NCBI GenBank assembly: GCA_009733745.1
Contig: WNWL01000002.1
Coordinates: 496,001 to 560,000 of the forward strand
Direction of reading: 5' to 3'
From: Oceanobacillus sp. HTM 045
GTDB lineage: Bacteria; Pseudomonadota; Alphaproteobacteria; Rhodobacterales; Rhodobacteraceae
Length of the DNA: 64,000 nucleotides
The notes beneath the pieces are model-generated. The model was given only the letters and a program-made list of their open reading frames with translations. It ran no database searches and was not told the DNA's origin. Below are positions 54,900-62,493 of this stretch, piece by piece; positions within the stretch are counted from its first letter, which is position 1, and every line of letters begins with the position of its first letter. Made by a program: the position numbers and the translations under genes.

Positions 54900-56486
54900 C
54901 TACTGGCAGCCGTCCGCCGCCCAGAGCGCGAGGTGGGACTTGAAGGCGCCGCCGAACGGGTGCTGGTGCCGCCCGATCCGCGCCGCGCCGCCCTCGTGGT
55001 AGCCCTTGCCCTGGGTGCAAAGGTCGTCGCGCGTCCAGGCGTGGCAGGTGGCGCAGTTCTGGTTCTGCCAGATCGCCGCGTCGAGCCCCTCGATCGGCGG
55101 GAACTGCGGCGAGGCTCCGGCGAGCACCTGCTCTATGGTCAGCCCCGCCAGCCCCTCCGGCCCGGTGGGAATCGGCGCGGCGAACATCACCGGCCCGCCC
55201 GGCGGCGGCGGGGGCGGCAGCGCGGCGACCTCGGCGCCCCCGTCTCCCGTGCCGTCTCCGGCACCGTCCGGCGGCTCGCCGACCCAGACGATCTCGCGGC
55301 TCTGCTCGATATGGGCGATCTCGGCCTCGGCCAGCGCCGCGAAGATCCCGTCCGGGTAGGCCGCGAGATAGGCGCGGTAGTCGTCGATCGCGCCGGAGGC
55401 CTGCGCCGCGGCGATCATCTCCTGCTCGGAGGCCACGGGCGCCTCGGGCGGTTCCGGAACCGCTTCAGGCGCCGCCGTCGGCTCCGGCGCGGCGACCGGC
55501 GTGCCGACCGTTCCGGACAGGCCCCCGCTCTGCAGCATCACCTCCGAGAGCAGCGCCCGCGCCGCCTCCGCGTGGCTGCTGCCGGGATACATCTGCAGGA
55601 ACAGCGCCAGCTTGCCCGGATCGCGGCTCTCCTGCGCGGCTTCCCACATGCTCTGCTCCAGCGGCGTGGCCGGCGGGGTCGCCAGCGCCACCGCTGCCGC
55701 GCCGTTGAAGGCGAAATCGGTCACCAGCGAGGAGCTGTCCCACGGTGTCTGCCGCCCCTCGGTCTCGCGCAGCACGTCGAGGCGCACCTGCTTGAACATT
55801 TGCTCGATCGGCACGCCCGGCTCCGGCAGGGCGCGGGCCAGCGCAGCGGTGAACGGGCTGTTGCCGGCGCTGCCGTCATAGGCCACGTCGCCCGGCGCGG
55901 TCGCGTAGGCGATGAAGCTGCCCGTCGGCGCGTCCAGCCGCGCGAGGCCCTGCGAGATCGACCGCGTGCGCGCCACGAACGGGTTGTTCCGGCAGGCGTC
56001 GAGAATGACGATGTTGGTGGCGTTGCCCGCGCTTTCCATCTGGCGCAGCACCCAGTTCGCCTCCACCCCCATCAGGTCAAGATCGGCCGGGTCGGTCGGC
56101 TCCGCGTCCACCGGCAAGAGGTAGTTCCGCCCCTCCGACTGCACGCCGTGGCCGGCATAGTAGAAGAGCCCCACCGCGTCCGGCCCCGAGGCGCGCAGCC
56201 GCCGCCCGAACGCGGCCACCTGCCCCTTCATCGCGTCGAGATCGGAATCGAGCAGCAGCACCACGTCGAAGCCGAGCGAGGCCAGCGTCGCCGAGATCAG
56301 CCGCGCGTCCGCCACCGGGTTGGCCAGCGCGCCGAGCCCGCGATAGGCCCCGTTGCCGATCACCAGCGCGATGCGTTCGGGTTCCGCCTCCGCCTGCGCC
56401 CGCGCGGCGCGCGGGTCGAGCGGCGCCCATGCGGCAGCGGCGATCAGGACCAGGCAGGCGAGATACCGGACAAACGCTTTCGGCAA
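54900..56486 (-). CDS. Caspase-like (peptidase C14) protein with C-terminal CxxCH motif
   Basis: A 528-residue exported protein starting at a TTG, with a signal peptide ending near residue 30 (AARAQA). Residues 37-260 form the caspase fold, with catalytic His113 in YYAGHGVQ and Cys165 in ILDACRNNPF. Residues 280-430 are Ala/Pro-rich with short helical repeats. At the end is CATCH (478-482), a single haem c-type motif followed by further Cys and His. Haem attachment is possible but not shown. It lies beside the envelope module at 57323-62429. No better start exists in frame. Confidence 0.82.
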   Translation of the reverse strand: MPKAFVRYLACLVLIAAAAWAPLDPRAARAQAEAEPERIALVIGNGAYRGLGALANPVADARLISATLASLGFDVVLLLDSDLDAMKGQVAAFGRRLRASGPDAVGLFYYAGHGVQSEGRNYLLPVDAEPTDPADLDLMGVEANWVLRQMESAGNATNIVILDACRNNPFVARTRSISQGLARLDAPTGSFIAYATAPGDVAYDGSAGNSPFTAALARALPEPGVPIEQMFKQVRLDVLRETEGRQTPWDSSSLVTDFAFNGAAAVALATPPATPLEQSMWEAAQESRDPGKLALFLQMYPGSSHAEAARALLSEVMLQSGGLSGTVGTPVAAPEPTAAPEAVPEPPEAPVASEQEMIAAAQASGAIDDYRAYLAAYPDGIFAALAEAEIAHIEQSREIVWVGEPPDGAGDGTGDGGAEVAALPPPPPPGGPVMFAAPIPTGPEGLAGLTIEQVLAGASPQFPPIEGLDAAIWQNQNCATCHAWTRDDLCTQGKGYHEGGAARIGRHQHPFGGAFKSHLALWAADGCQ

Positions 56487-56726
56487 TGGATCAGCCTCGC
56501 TCGATCGAACCCGTTTCCGGAACGGTTACAGCGCTGTTCTAGCAGCGCAGCCGCCCCGCAGTCGAGCGGCGAGGGTGCCGGGAAAGTGTTCATCCGAGGT
56601 TCACGCGGCAGGTGTGGGATCGGCGCGGCATGTCGGCGGCGGTGGTTTGGCGGCGGATTGGCGGCGCAGGCGGGCGGTGAGCGCAGTGCCTGACGCGCCT
56701 CTTATCCGGTTGAAGGTCAGCGCTGA

Positions 56727-56878
56727 GGGACACGACCGGCCCTGGTCGGGCGTGGTGCTTCGCCGGGGTCTGCTTGGTTTATGGCGGGACCTCCTCCCGC
56801 CTTCCGAGCCCCTTGCAGCGGTAGAGAACGCCCGGCCCCGGGGAGGGCCGGACGTGGCCCGCGCTGGCCGCGCGTGCT
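56727..56878 (+). repeat. Dispersed intergenic repeat family A, copy 4
   Basis: Fourth copy, in the gap between the divergent caspase and YceI-OmpA genes. The left hairpin (CACGACCGGCCCTGGTCG), the centre TTGGTTTATGG and the right hairpin arms (CCCGGCCCCGGGGAGG, then GGGCCGG) are intact. Confidence 0.88.
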
Positions 56879-56962
56879 GACGGCTGATCGAAGTGCCCTG
56901 CTCCGAGAATAGCCACCCGGAGGCAAGCGGCTTGATCCGACCCGCTTGAGGCTCTGTGCGAA

Positions 56963-57114
56963 GGGCCACGTCCCGCCCTGGTCGGGCGTGGTGCTCAAAG
57001 GGGTCTGCTTGGTATATCCCCGAAACCCCTCCAACCCTCCGAGCCCCTTTCAACATCCGAGAACGCCCTGCTCCAAGAACAGCCACCCAGTGGCCCGCGC
57101 TGGTCGCGCGTGCC
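56963..57114 (+). repeat. Dispersed intergenic repeat family A, copy 5 (diverged)
   Basis: Fifth copy, 84 bases after copy 4 in the same orientation. The left hairpin remains, but at the right end CCCTGCTCCAAGAACAGCCA replaces the usual hairpin. Nearly the same sequence stands between the two copies at 56897-56925. The copy therefore appears to be a recombinant. Confidence 0.8.
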
Positions 57115-57322
57115 GTGGCTTATCGCGTCTCCCTGACCGAGATCCGCTCCGATGGCCGCCGCCTGAAGCCTCCCCTGGGCCGGCAGCCGCAACCGCCAAT
57201 CCCCCAGACCCCGCAACACCACCCCCACCGGGCGATTTCGCGGCGATTTATACTGGTCCGCCGCGCCATGCTGGCGCATCCTTGGGGAAATCGTTCGCGT
57301 TACGTCAACATTGGAGGCTGCC

Positions 57323-58498
57323 ATGAGCGCCATGACCCGCGCCCAGATTCGCTCCCGAACCCGTTTGATCCCGTCCCTCGGCGTCGCGGCGACCGTGCTC
57401 GCGCTGGCCCTCCCGCTGCCCGCCTTCGCGCAGGCGAGCCCCTTCGGCGAGGGCTGGTCGCTCGACCGCGACGCCTCCAGCCTGTCCTTCGTCTCGGTCA
57501 AGAACGAATCGAAGGTGGAGACCAGCGGCTTCGCCCAGTTCTCCGGCGAGATCGACCCGACGGGCCGCGCCACCATCACCATCCCGCTCGATTCCGTCGA
57601 TACCGGCATCGACCTGCGCAACGTGCGGATGCGGTTCCTGTTCTTCGAAACCTTCCTCCACCCGGAGGCCACCGTCACCGCGCAGGTCGACCCTGCCGCC
57701 ATCGCCGACCTCGCGGAGAAGCGGCGCAAGCGGCTGAGCATGGACTTCACCCTCGACCTGCACGGCGTCCAGCAGCAGATGCAGGCCGAGGTGATCGCCA
57801 CGCTGATCACCGATACCCAGGTCTCGGTCGCCTCCGCCGCGCCGATCACCATCCCGATCGCGCCGTTCGGCCTCGAGGAAGGGCTCCTGAAGCTGGAGGA
57901 GGCGGCGAGCGTCGACATCGTGCCTTCCGCAACGGTCTCCTTCGACTTCGTCTTCCGCTCCGGCCCGCCGCCCTCGGGCAGCGTGACGCTCGCGGGCACA
58001 ACGGGTGGAACCGAGCCGGCCGGCACATCTACGACCGGCACGGGCACGACCGGCACGACAGGCACGGTCACGACCGTCGCCACCACCACCTCGACCGCCC
58101 CCACCGTCGACGAGCCGGAAGTGTTCGACGAGACCGCCTGCGCCGGTCGTTTCGAGATCCTCTCGCGTACCGGGGCGATCTATTTCGGCACCGGCAGCGC
58201 CGAGCTGGATTCCGAGAGCACGCCGCTGCTCGACACCGCCTTCGAGGTCATGCAGCGCTGCCCGCAATACAACCTCGTGATCGAGGGCCATACCGACTCC
58301 TCCGGCGCCGCCGCCCTCAACCAGCGGCTCTCCGAGGCGCGCGCCCGTTCGGTCGTCGCCTACCTCGTCGGCAAGGGAATCGCCGCCGGCCGGCTCTCGC
58401 CCGTCGGCTACGGCGAGGACCGCCCGGTGCAGCCGAATGACACCGCCTGGAATCGCTCCCGCAACCGCCGCATCGAGTTCGTGATCGCGGGCCAGTAG
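57323..58498 (+). CDS. YceI-like / OmpA fusion, outer-membrane or periplasmic protein
   Basis: A 391-residue exported protein. A signal peptide ends near residue 34 (AFAQAS in the wider reading). Residues 38-205 look like a YceI-type lipocalin fold (LDRDASSLSFVSVKNES, DSVDTGIDLRNVRMRF). A Thr/Gly linker covers about 210-255, and the C-terminal 120 residues are OmpA-like (YFGTGSAELDSES, IEGHTDSSGAAALNQRLSEAR), binding peptidoglycan. GGAGG before the ATG at 57323 sets the start. It could link isoprenoid or lipid binding to the wall; this is inferred. Confidence 0.87.
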   Translation: MSAMTRAQIRSRTRLIPSLGVAATVLALALPLPAFAQASPFGEGWSLDRDASSLSFVSVKNESKVETSGFAQFSGEIDPTGRATITIPLDSVDTGIDLRNVRMRFLFFETFLHPEATVTAQVDPAAIADLAEKRRKRLSMDFTLDLHGVQQQMQAEVIATLITDTQVSVASAAPITIPIAPFGLEEGLLKLEEAASVDIVPSATVSFDFVFRSGPPPSGSVTLAGTTGGTEPAGTSTTGTGTTGTTGTVTTVATTTSTAPTVDEPEVFDETACAGRFEILSRTGAIYFGTGSAELDSESTPLLDTAFEVMQRCPQYNLVIEGHTDSSGAAALNQRLSEARARSVVAYLVGKGIAAGRLSPVGYGEDRPVQPNDTAWNRSRNRRIEFVIAGQ

Positions 58499-58579
58499 AG
58501 GAAAGCCGGGCGGCGGGATCCGGGGTTTCTGGACGCGGGAATCCGGCCCCCGGGTGCCCACCCTCGATGGGGTATCCAG

Positions 58580-58665
58580 ATACCCCATTCAACCCCGTTT
58601 CACCCCTGGCGGTGACTTGCGGCTCCTTTCGGGAACAGGGCGACATCGGGCGTTTCACCTTCCGT
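58580..58665. repeat. Dispersed intergenic repeat family B, copy 2, with adjoining palindrome
   Basis: Aligns with 31591-31672 through CTGGCGGTGA and CGTTTCACCTT. The left end overlaps a perfect palindrome: ATGGGGTATC at 58567-58576 and GATACCCCAT at 58579-58588 with a two-base spacer. Repeated TCACC/GGTGA motifs continue to about 58750. It fills part of the 399-base gap upstream of the sigma gene, which contains no other gene. Confidence 0.5.
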
Positions 58666-58793
58666 CACCTCCCCGGTGATCCTGTCCGTCGCGGATACTG
58701 TCACCCGAGGGATGCCGTGTCCCGCCGTGACATCACGCGGTTCGGGGATGACAGTTTTCGGGAGACGGCCACGCTGGCACCCGGCATTCCCCC

Positions 58794-58822
58794 TGAAACG
58801 CCACGGTGGTAGTCTCCGATCC
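58794..58822 (+). promoter_or_regulatory. Possible ECF-type promoter of the sigma factor gene
   Basis: TGAAAC at 58794-58799, 16 bases, then CCGATCC at 58816-58822. This resembles TGAACC-N16-CGACCCA at 54648 and 60187 but with three mismatches. It lies about 75 bases before the sigma start, which would suit autoregulation. Confidence 0.35.
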
Positions 58823-58897
58823 GGACGAGCAAGGCGGACCGGCGCCGGCGCGGCAATCGGCGCCGCGCGGGGTACGCAATCCGGCAGGGGGGGCGCT

Positions 58898-59452
58898 ATG
58901 AGCGAGGACAGCGACGCGCGGGCGCTGATCGCGGCCATCGCGACGAAGGACCAGGCCGCGCTGGCCGGTCTCTACCGCCTCTTCGAGAAGCGCGTTTTCC
59001 GATTCATCACCTCGCGTTTGAACGATCCGTTCGAGGCCGGCGACATACTTCACGAGGTCTTCCTCGAGGTCTGGCGCTCGGCAGGAAAGTTCGAGGGCCG
59101 CTCCACGGTGAGGACCTGGTTGTTTGGAATCGCCTACAGGAAAACCATGGACAGGTTCCGCAAGATGGCGCGCGTGACCCTCACCGACGAGACCCCCGAG
59201 CAGGAGGATACTAGCGCCTCCGCCCTCGACCTCGTCGCCTCGGGACAGGAGGCCGAGCACATCCGCCATTGCATGGACGAACTCTCCGCGGAGCACCGGT
59301 TCGCGGTCGAGATGGCCTTCTTCGAGGACATGCCCTACCGCGAGATCGCGGAAGCGGCCGAGATCCCCGAGGGCACCGTCAAGACCCGGATCTACCACGC
59401 GAAGAACCTGCTCAAGCGCTGCCTGTCGGGCCGGCTGGGAATGAGAGCATGA
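58898..59452 (+). CDS. ECF (sigma-70 family) RNA polymerase sigma factor
   Basis: A 184-residue sigma factor with region 2 (LYRLFEKRVFRFITSRL, then DILHEVFLEVW) and region 4 (EMAFFEDMPYREIAEAAEIPEGTV in shortened view). No extra domain is seen. The stop overlaps the anti-sigma gene as ATGA, the standard pairing. Its likely sites are the TGAACC-N16-CGACCCA motifs nearby, one of which precedes the small secreted gene. Start chosen at the ATG after AGGGGGGGCG. Confidence 0.93.
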   Translation: MSEDSDARALIAAIATKDQAALAGLYRLFEKRVFRFITSRLNDPFEAGDILHEVFLEVWRSAGKFEGRSTVRTWLFGIAYRKTMDRFRKMARVTLTDETPEQEDTSASALDLVASGQEAEHIRHCMDELSAEHRFAVEMAFFEDMPYREIAEAAEIPEGTVKTRIYHAKNLLKRCLSGRLGMRA

Positions 59453-60054
59453 CGGACGACAAGAAGAGGATCGAGGAACTGCTGCCCTTCGCAGCCAACG
59501 GTACGCTGGAGGCGGAAGAAATGGCCGAAGTCGAGGCTGCGATTGCAGACGATGCCGACCTGGCCGCCGAACTGGCCTTCCTGAAGGGCCTGCGCGACGA
59601 CGTGAAGGCGCGCGAGCTGGGTACCTCGCCCGGCGAGCTGGGCCTCGCGCGGCTCAAGCGGGCCATCGCCGCCGAGGAGGCCGCGCCCGCGGCCACGTCA
59701 GGCACGGCGACGGTAGTGCGCACCAACTGGTGGAAGGCCGCCGCCGTGGCCGCCTGCGCCCTTTTCGCCATCCAGACCGCGGTGGTCTTCACCTCGCCCG
59801 ACACGGTGGTCACGCTGGCGGGCGGCGGCGGGCCTTCGGGCGGCTATGACGGCCCGGTGCTCACCACGGCCTTCTCCGAGACCGCGACGGAGGCGCAGAT
59901 CCGCACCCTGCTGCTGGAGGCCGGCGTCACCATCGTCGACGGGCCGTCCGCCCTCGGCCTCTACCGCCTCGCGCCCGTCGAGGGCGCCGACCTGGCCGCC
60001 GCCGAGGCCGCCCTCTCCGGCGCCGGGATCGTCGAGAGCGTCTCGCAGGAGTGA
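59449..60054 (+). CDS. Membrane-spanning anti-sigma factor with propeptide-like periplasmic domain
   Basis: A 201-residue protein. The cytoplasmic part (1-85) has LLPFAANGTLEAEEMAEVE, typical of anti-sigma domains, without a full zinc motif. One membrane helix spans about residues 90-110 (WWKAAAVAACALFAIQTAVV). The periplasmic end (about 137-201), AQIRTLLLEAGVTIVDGPSA and onward, resembles the small alpha-beta fold of subtilisin propeptides (I9 type). It binds the sigma factor until a signal, probably proteolytic, arrives. The prodomain reading is my inference. Confidence 0.85.
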   Translation: MTDDKKRIEELLPFAANGTLEAEEMAEVEAAIADDADLAAELAFLKGLRDDVKARELGTSPGELGLARLKRAIAAEEAAPAATSGTATVVRTNWWKAAAVAACALFAIQTAVVFTSPDTVVTLAGGGGPSGGYDGPVLTTAFSETATEAQIRTLLLEAGVTIVDGPSALGLYRLAPVEGADLAAAEAALSGAGIVESVSQE

Positions 60055-60186
60055 GCCGAGCCGGGCGCCTCCGCGTCGCCCATTCTTCCAGCCGATCCAA
60101 CGGCTTGCGCGCCGGTAGCCCTCCGGCGCGCACATGCGTTCCAGGCCGCCCCGGCCGCGCTTCCACAAGAAAAGTTTCAAAAAATC

Positions 60187-60215
60187 TGAACCGTCCGGGC
60201 TCGACCCGCGACCCA
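60187..60215 (+). promoter_or_regulatory. ECF-like promoter motif, copy 2, before the small secreted gene
   Basis: TGAACC at 60187-60192, 16 bases, CGACCCA at 60209-60215. It lies about 29 bases before the ATG at 60244, so the leader is short. The hexamer, spacing and heptamer are identical with the copy at 54648. Confidence 0.6.
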
Positions 60216-60243
60216 CGGGCATCGAACATTCAGGAGTAACACG

Positions 60244-60651
60244 ATGACCCGTATCACCCTTTACGCCCTCGCCGCCCTTGCCGCGCTGGCGACCGCCACC
60301 CCCGCCCTGTCGCAGACCGCCGGCGGCGGCCGCGGCGGCAACGAGAGCGGCGGCGACCTCGCCGCGGCGGCGCCCGGCGCGCTGCTCGCCCGCTTCGACG
60401 ACGGCTGCTACCGCCCCGGCCAGTCCATCTCGATCGACTGGAACGGCCTCGCCGAGTTCGACGGCCAGATCGCCCTGGTGGTCGACGGCCAGCACGAGGC
60501 TCTGCCGGTGACCTCCTACACCGACCGCGCCGTGGTCGTCTCCCTCGGCGGCGTCTCCGGCGGCAAGAGCTTCCCGGTCGTCTGGAGCAGCGAGGGCGAG
60601 GTCCGCGCGAAGATCGGCGAGCTGACCACCTGCAGCACCGACACCAAGTGA
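60244..60651 (+). CDS. Small secreted protein resembling the N-terminal domain of the S8 protease
   Basis: A 135-residue exported protein; the signal ends near residue 22 (PALSQT). It is followed by GGGRGG, a linker also seen after the signal of the S8 protease. The rest aligns with the protease N-terminal domain: cysteine near the start (DGCYRPG against VSGCLRS), ALVVDGQHEALPV against SLVIGGQPYALSP, and a C-terminal cysteine (GELTTC against ATVATC). This is a domain duplication. Function is unknown; it may regulate or assist the protease. It probably belongs to the sigma regulon. Confidence 0.75.
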   Translation: MTRITLYALAALAALATATPALSQTAGGGRGGNESGGDLAAAAPGALLARFDDGCYRPGQSISIDWNGLAEFDGQIALVVDGQHEALPVTSYTDRAVVVSLGGVSGGKSFPVVWSSEGEVRAKIGELTTCSTDTK

Positions 60652-60845
60652 TCGCCCGGAAAGGCCACTACTATGCCGCCCGCCCCGCCTGCCGGGGCGG
60701 GCGCAAGCGTTGACCCAATACCGCTTTGCGCCCAGAATGGGCGGATTACGGCAGTTCACGTTCCGCGTCGCTTCCCTCTTCCAGTCCCGCGTGCCCGTTC
60801 CCGTTCTCTTTGACAATTTCTTGAACGCATTCGGGGGTACGACAG

Positions 60846-62429
60846 ATGTCGAGACCAATTCACGCGGGGCGCCGCCTCGCCGGCGTCATTGTCGCCGCGC
60901 TCACCATGATCGCCATGTCCTCGCCCGCCTTTTCCCAAGGCACGGGCGGCGGCCGCGGCGGCGGCACGGAGGGCACCGGCGGCCGCTACGACAACAATTT
61001 CGGCAGGGACGAGAACCGCTGGGGCCTGAGGGTTGAGGTCTCCGGCTGCCTGCGTTCCAGCACGGCGGTCGTCGTGCACGGACCGGTCGGCGATCCCTCG
61101 TCCAAGGGGATCTCGCTGGTGATCGGCGGCCAGCCCTACGCGCTGAGCCCGTCCTCCTGGAACGACGCCTGGATGCAGCTCTCGATTCCCGCGGGCGTCC
61201 CGATTCCGGCCGATGGCGAGGTGGAGGTTCACTACACCGACGCCGGTCGCCCGGTGGGGCGCATCGCGACCGTCGCGACCTGTGCCGGCGGCGGCGGAAC
61301 TCGCATCGCGACGGCCGATCCCGGCACCGTGACCGGCACCGCCACCCCGCGCGTCACCGACGGCCCGACCGCGACCGCGCCGGACGGCACGCCGGAATTC
61401 ATCGTCGCCGTCGCCACCGGCCAGGCCGGGGCCGCCTCCGCCGCACTGCAGGCGCAGGGCGCGACGCTGCTGCGCACCCGCACGCTGGCCAATCTCGGCG
61501 AGAGCCTGCTGATCTTCAGCCTCGGCGGCCTGACGCCGGGCGCGGCGCAGGGCGCGCTCGACGCGGCCGGCACGGGCGGCGTGATCGCCCCGCATCACCT
61601 CTACGGCTACGCCGCCGGGCCGCGGCTCTTCGCCCCGGCGATGGTCGGCGCGCCGCAGGGGAGTTGCACCCTTGCCGGGCCGGTGAAGATCGGCGTGATC
61701 GACGGCCCGGTGGACCCGCGCAACGCCGCGCTGGCGGGGCTGAACATGCAGGTCCGGTCGTTCTACGACGATGGCGGCCTGCCCGCCGTGGCGGACCACG
61801 GCACGGCCGTCACCGGCTTGATCGGCGGCGCACCGACCGCGGGGCCGCTGGCCGGCTTCGCGCCGGGCGCGCAGATCTACGCCGCCGCGGTCTTCTCGCA
61901 GGAAGGCGGCGCGCCTTCCGCGACGGTGGAGCGTGTCGCCGCGGCGCTGGACTGGCTGATCGGCGAGAACGTCCGCCTCACCAACCTCTCTTTCGCCGGC
62001 CCGTGGAACCGGGCGCTGGAGCGCGAGATCGCCCTGGCGACCGAGCGGGGCGCGATCCTCGTCGCCGCCGCAGGCAATGACGGGACCGAGGACGCGATGC
62101 TCCCCGCCGGTGCACCCGGCGTGATCGCGGTGACGGCGGTGGACGCGGCAAGGCGGCTCTACTCCCGCGCCAACAAGGGCAGCCACATCGCCTTCGCCGC
62201 ACCGGGCGTGGACGTCTGGGCGGCGAAATCGGGCGGCGGCGGTTACTTCTCAGGCACCTCTTTCGCGGCGCCGATCGTGACCGCCTTCGCCGGGCGCCTG
62301 CTCGCGCGCGACCCCTCGCTCGGGGCGGACGAGATCCGCACCCGCCTGCGCGACCGGGCCGTGGACCTCGGCACGCCGGGGCATGACGCCCAGTTCGGCT
62401 GGGGCCTCGCCATGGCGCCGGACTGCTAG
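60846..62429 (+). CDS. Secreted S8 (subtilisin-family) serine protease with N-terminal domain
   Basis: A 527-residue exported protease. The signal ends near residue 32 (PAFSQG). Residues 35-145 form a domain shared with the preceding small protein, followed by a Thr-rich linker. Residues 180-245 look like a propeptide. The catalytic domain (about 280-527) has Asp286 (GVIDGPVD), His318 (ADHGTAVTG) and Ser472 (SGTSFAAP). All three residues are intact. An autotransporter beta-barrel is absent. It follows the small gene by 194 bases, a gap without a clear second promoter motif. Confidence 0.9.
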   Translation: MSRPIHAGRRLAGVIVAALTMIAMSSPAFSQGTGGGRGGGTEGTGGRYDNNFGRDENRWGLRVEVSGCLRSSTAVVVHGPVGDPSSKGISLVIGGQPYALSPSSWNDAWMQLSIPAGVPIPADGEVEVHYTDAGRPVGRIATVATCAGGGGTRIATADPGTVTGTATPRVTDGPTATAPDGTPEFIVAVATGQAGAASAALQAQGATLLRTRTLANLGESLLIFSLGGLTPGAAQGALDAAGTGGVIAPHHLYGYAAGPRLFAPAMVGAPQGSCTLAGPVKIGVIDGPVDPRNAALAGLNMQVRSFYDDGGLPAVADHGTAVTGLIGGAPTAGPLAGFAPGAQIYAAAVFSQEGGAPSATVERVAAALDWLIGENVRLTNLSFAGPWNRALEREIALATERGAILVAAAGNDGTEDAMLPAGAPGVIAVTAVDAARRLYSRANKGSHIAFAAPGVDVWAAKSGGGGYFSGTSFAAPIVTAFAGRLLARDPSLGADEIRTRLRDRAVDLGTPGHDAQFGWGLAMAPDC

Positions 62430-62436
62430 GGAACCT

Positions 62437-62463
62437 CCCGGGCGGCTCCCGCTCCCGGGCGGG
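62437..62463. terminator. Possible bidirectional stem-loop between S8 protease and trkH
   Basis: CCCGGG repeats (62438 and 62454) can pair across a CGGCTCCCGCT-containing loop. It sits in the 64-base gap between convergent genes. No T-run is visible, so confidence is low. Confidence 0.3.
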
Positions 62464-62493
62464 GGCCGTTCCGGTGGTCGATCCCGAGGCCCC

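Noticed and set aside
56727-57114. Two adjacent repeats as a CRISPR array
   Set aside because: Units are about 150 bases, only two, and the interval is not a spacer of regular length.
57990-58110. A tandem DNA repeat (GGCACGACC units) as phase-variable tract
   Set aside because: It is imperfect and codes for the Thr/Gly linker of the YceI-OmpA protein; unit lengths stay in frame, so switching is unlikely.
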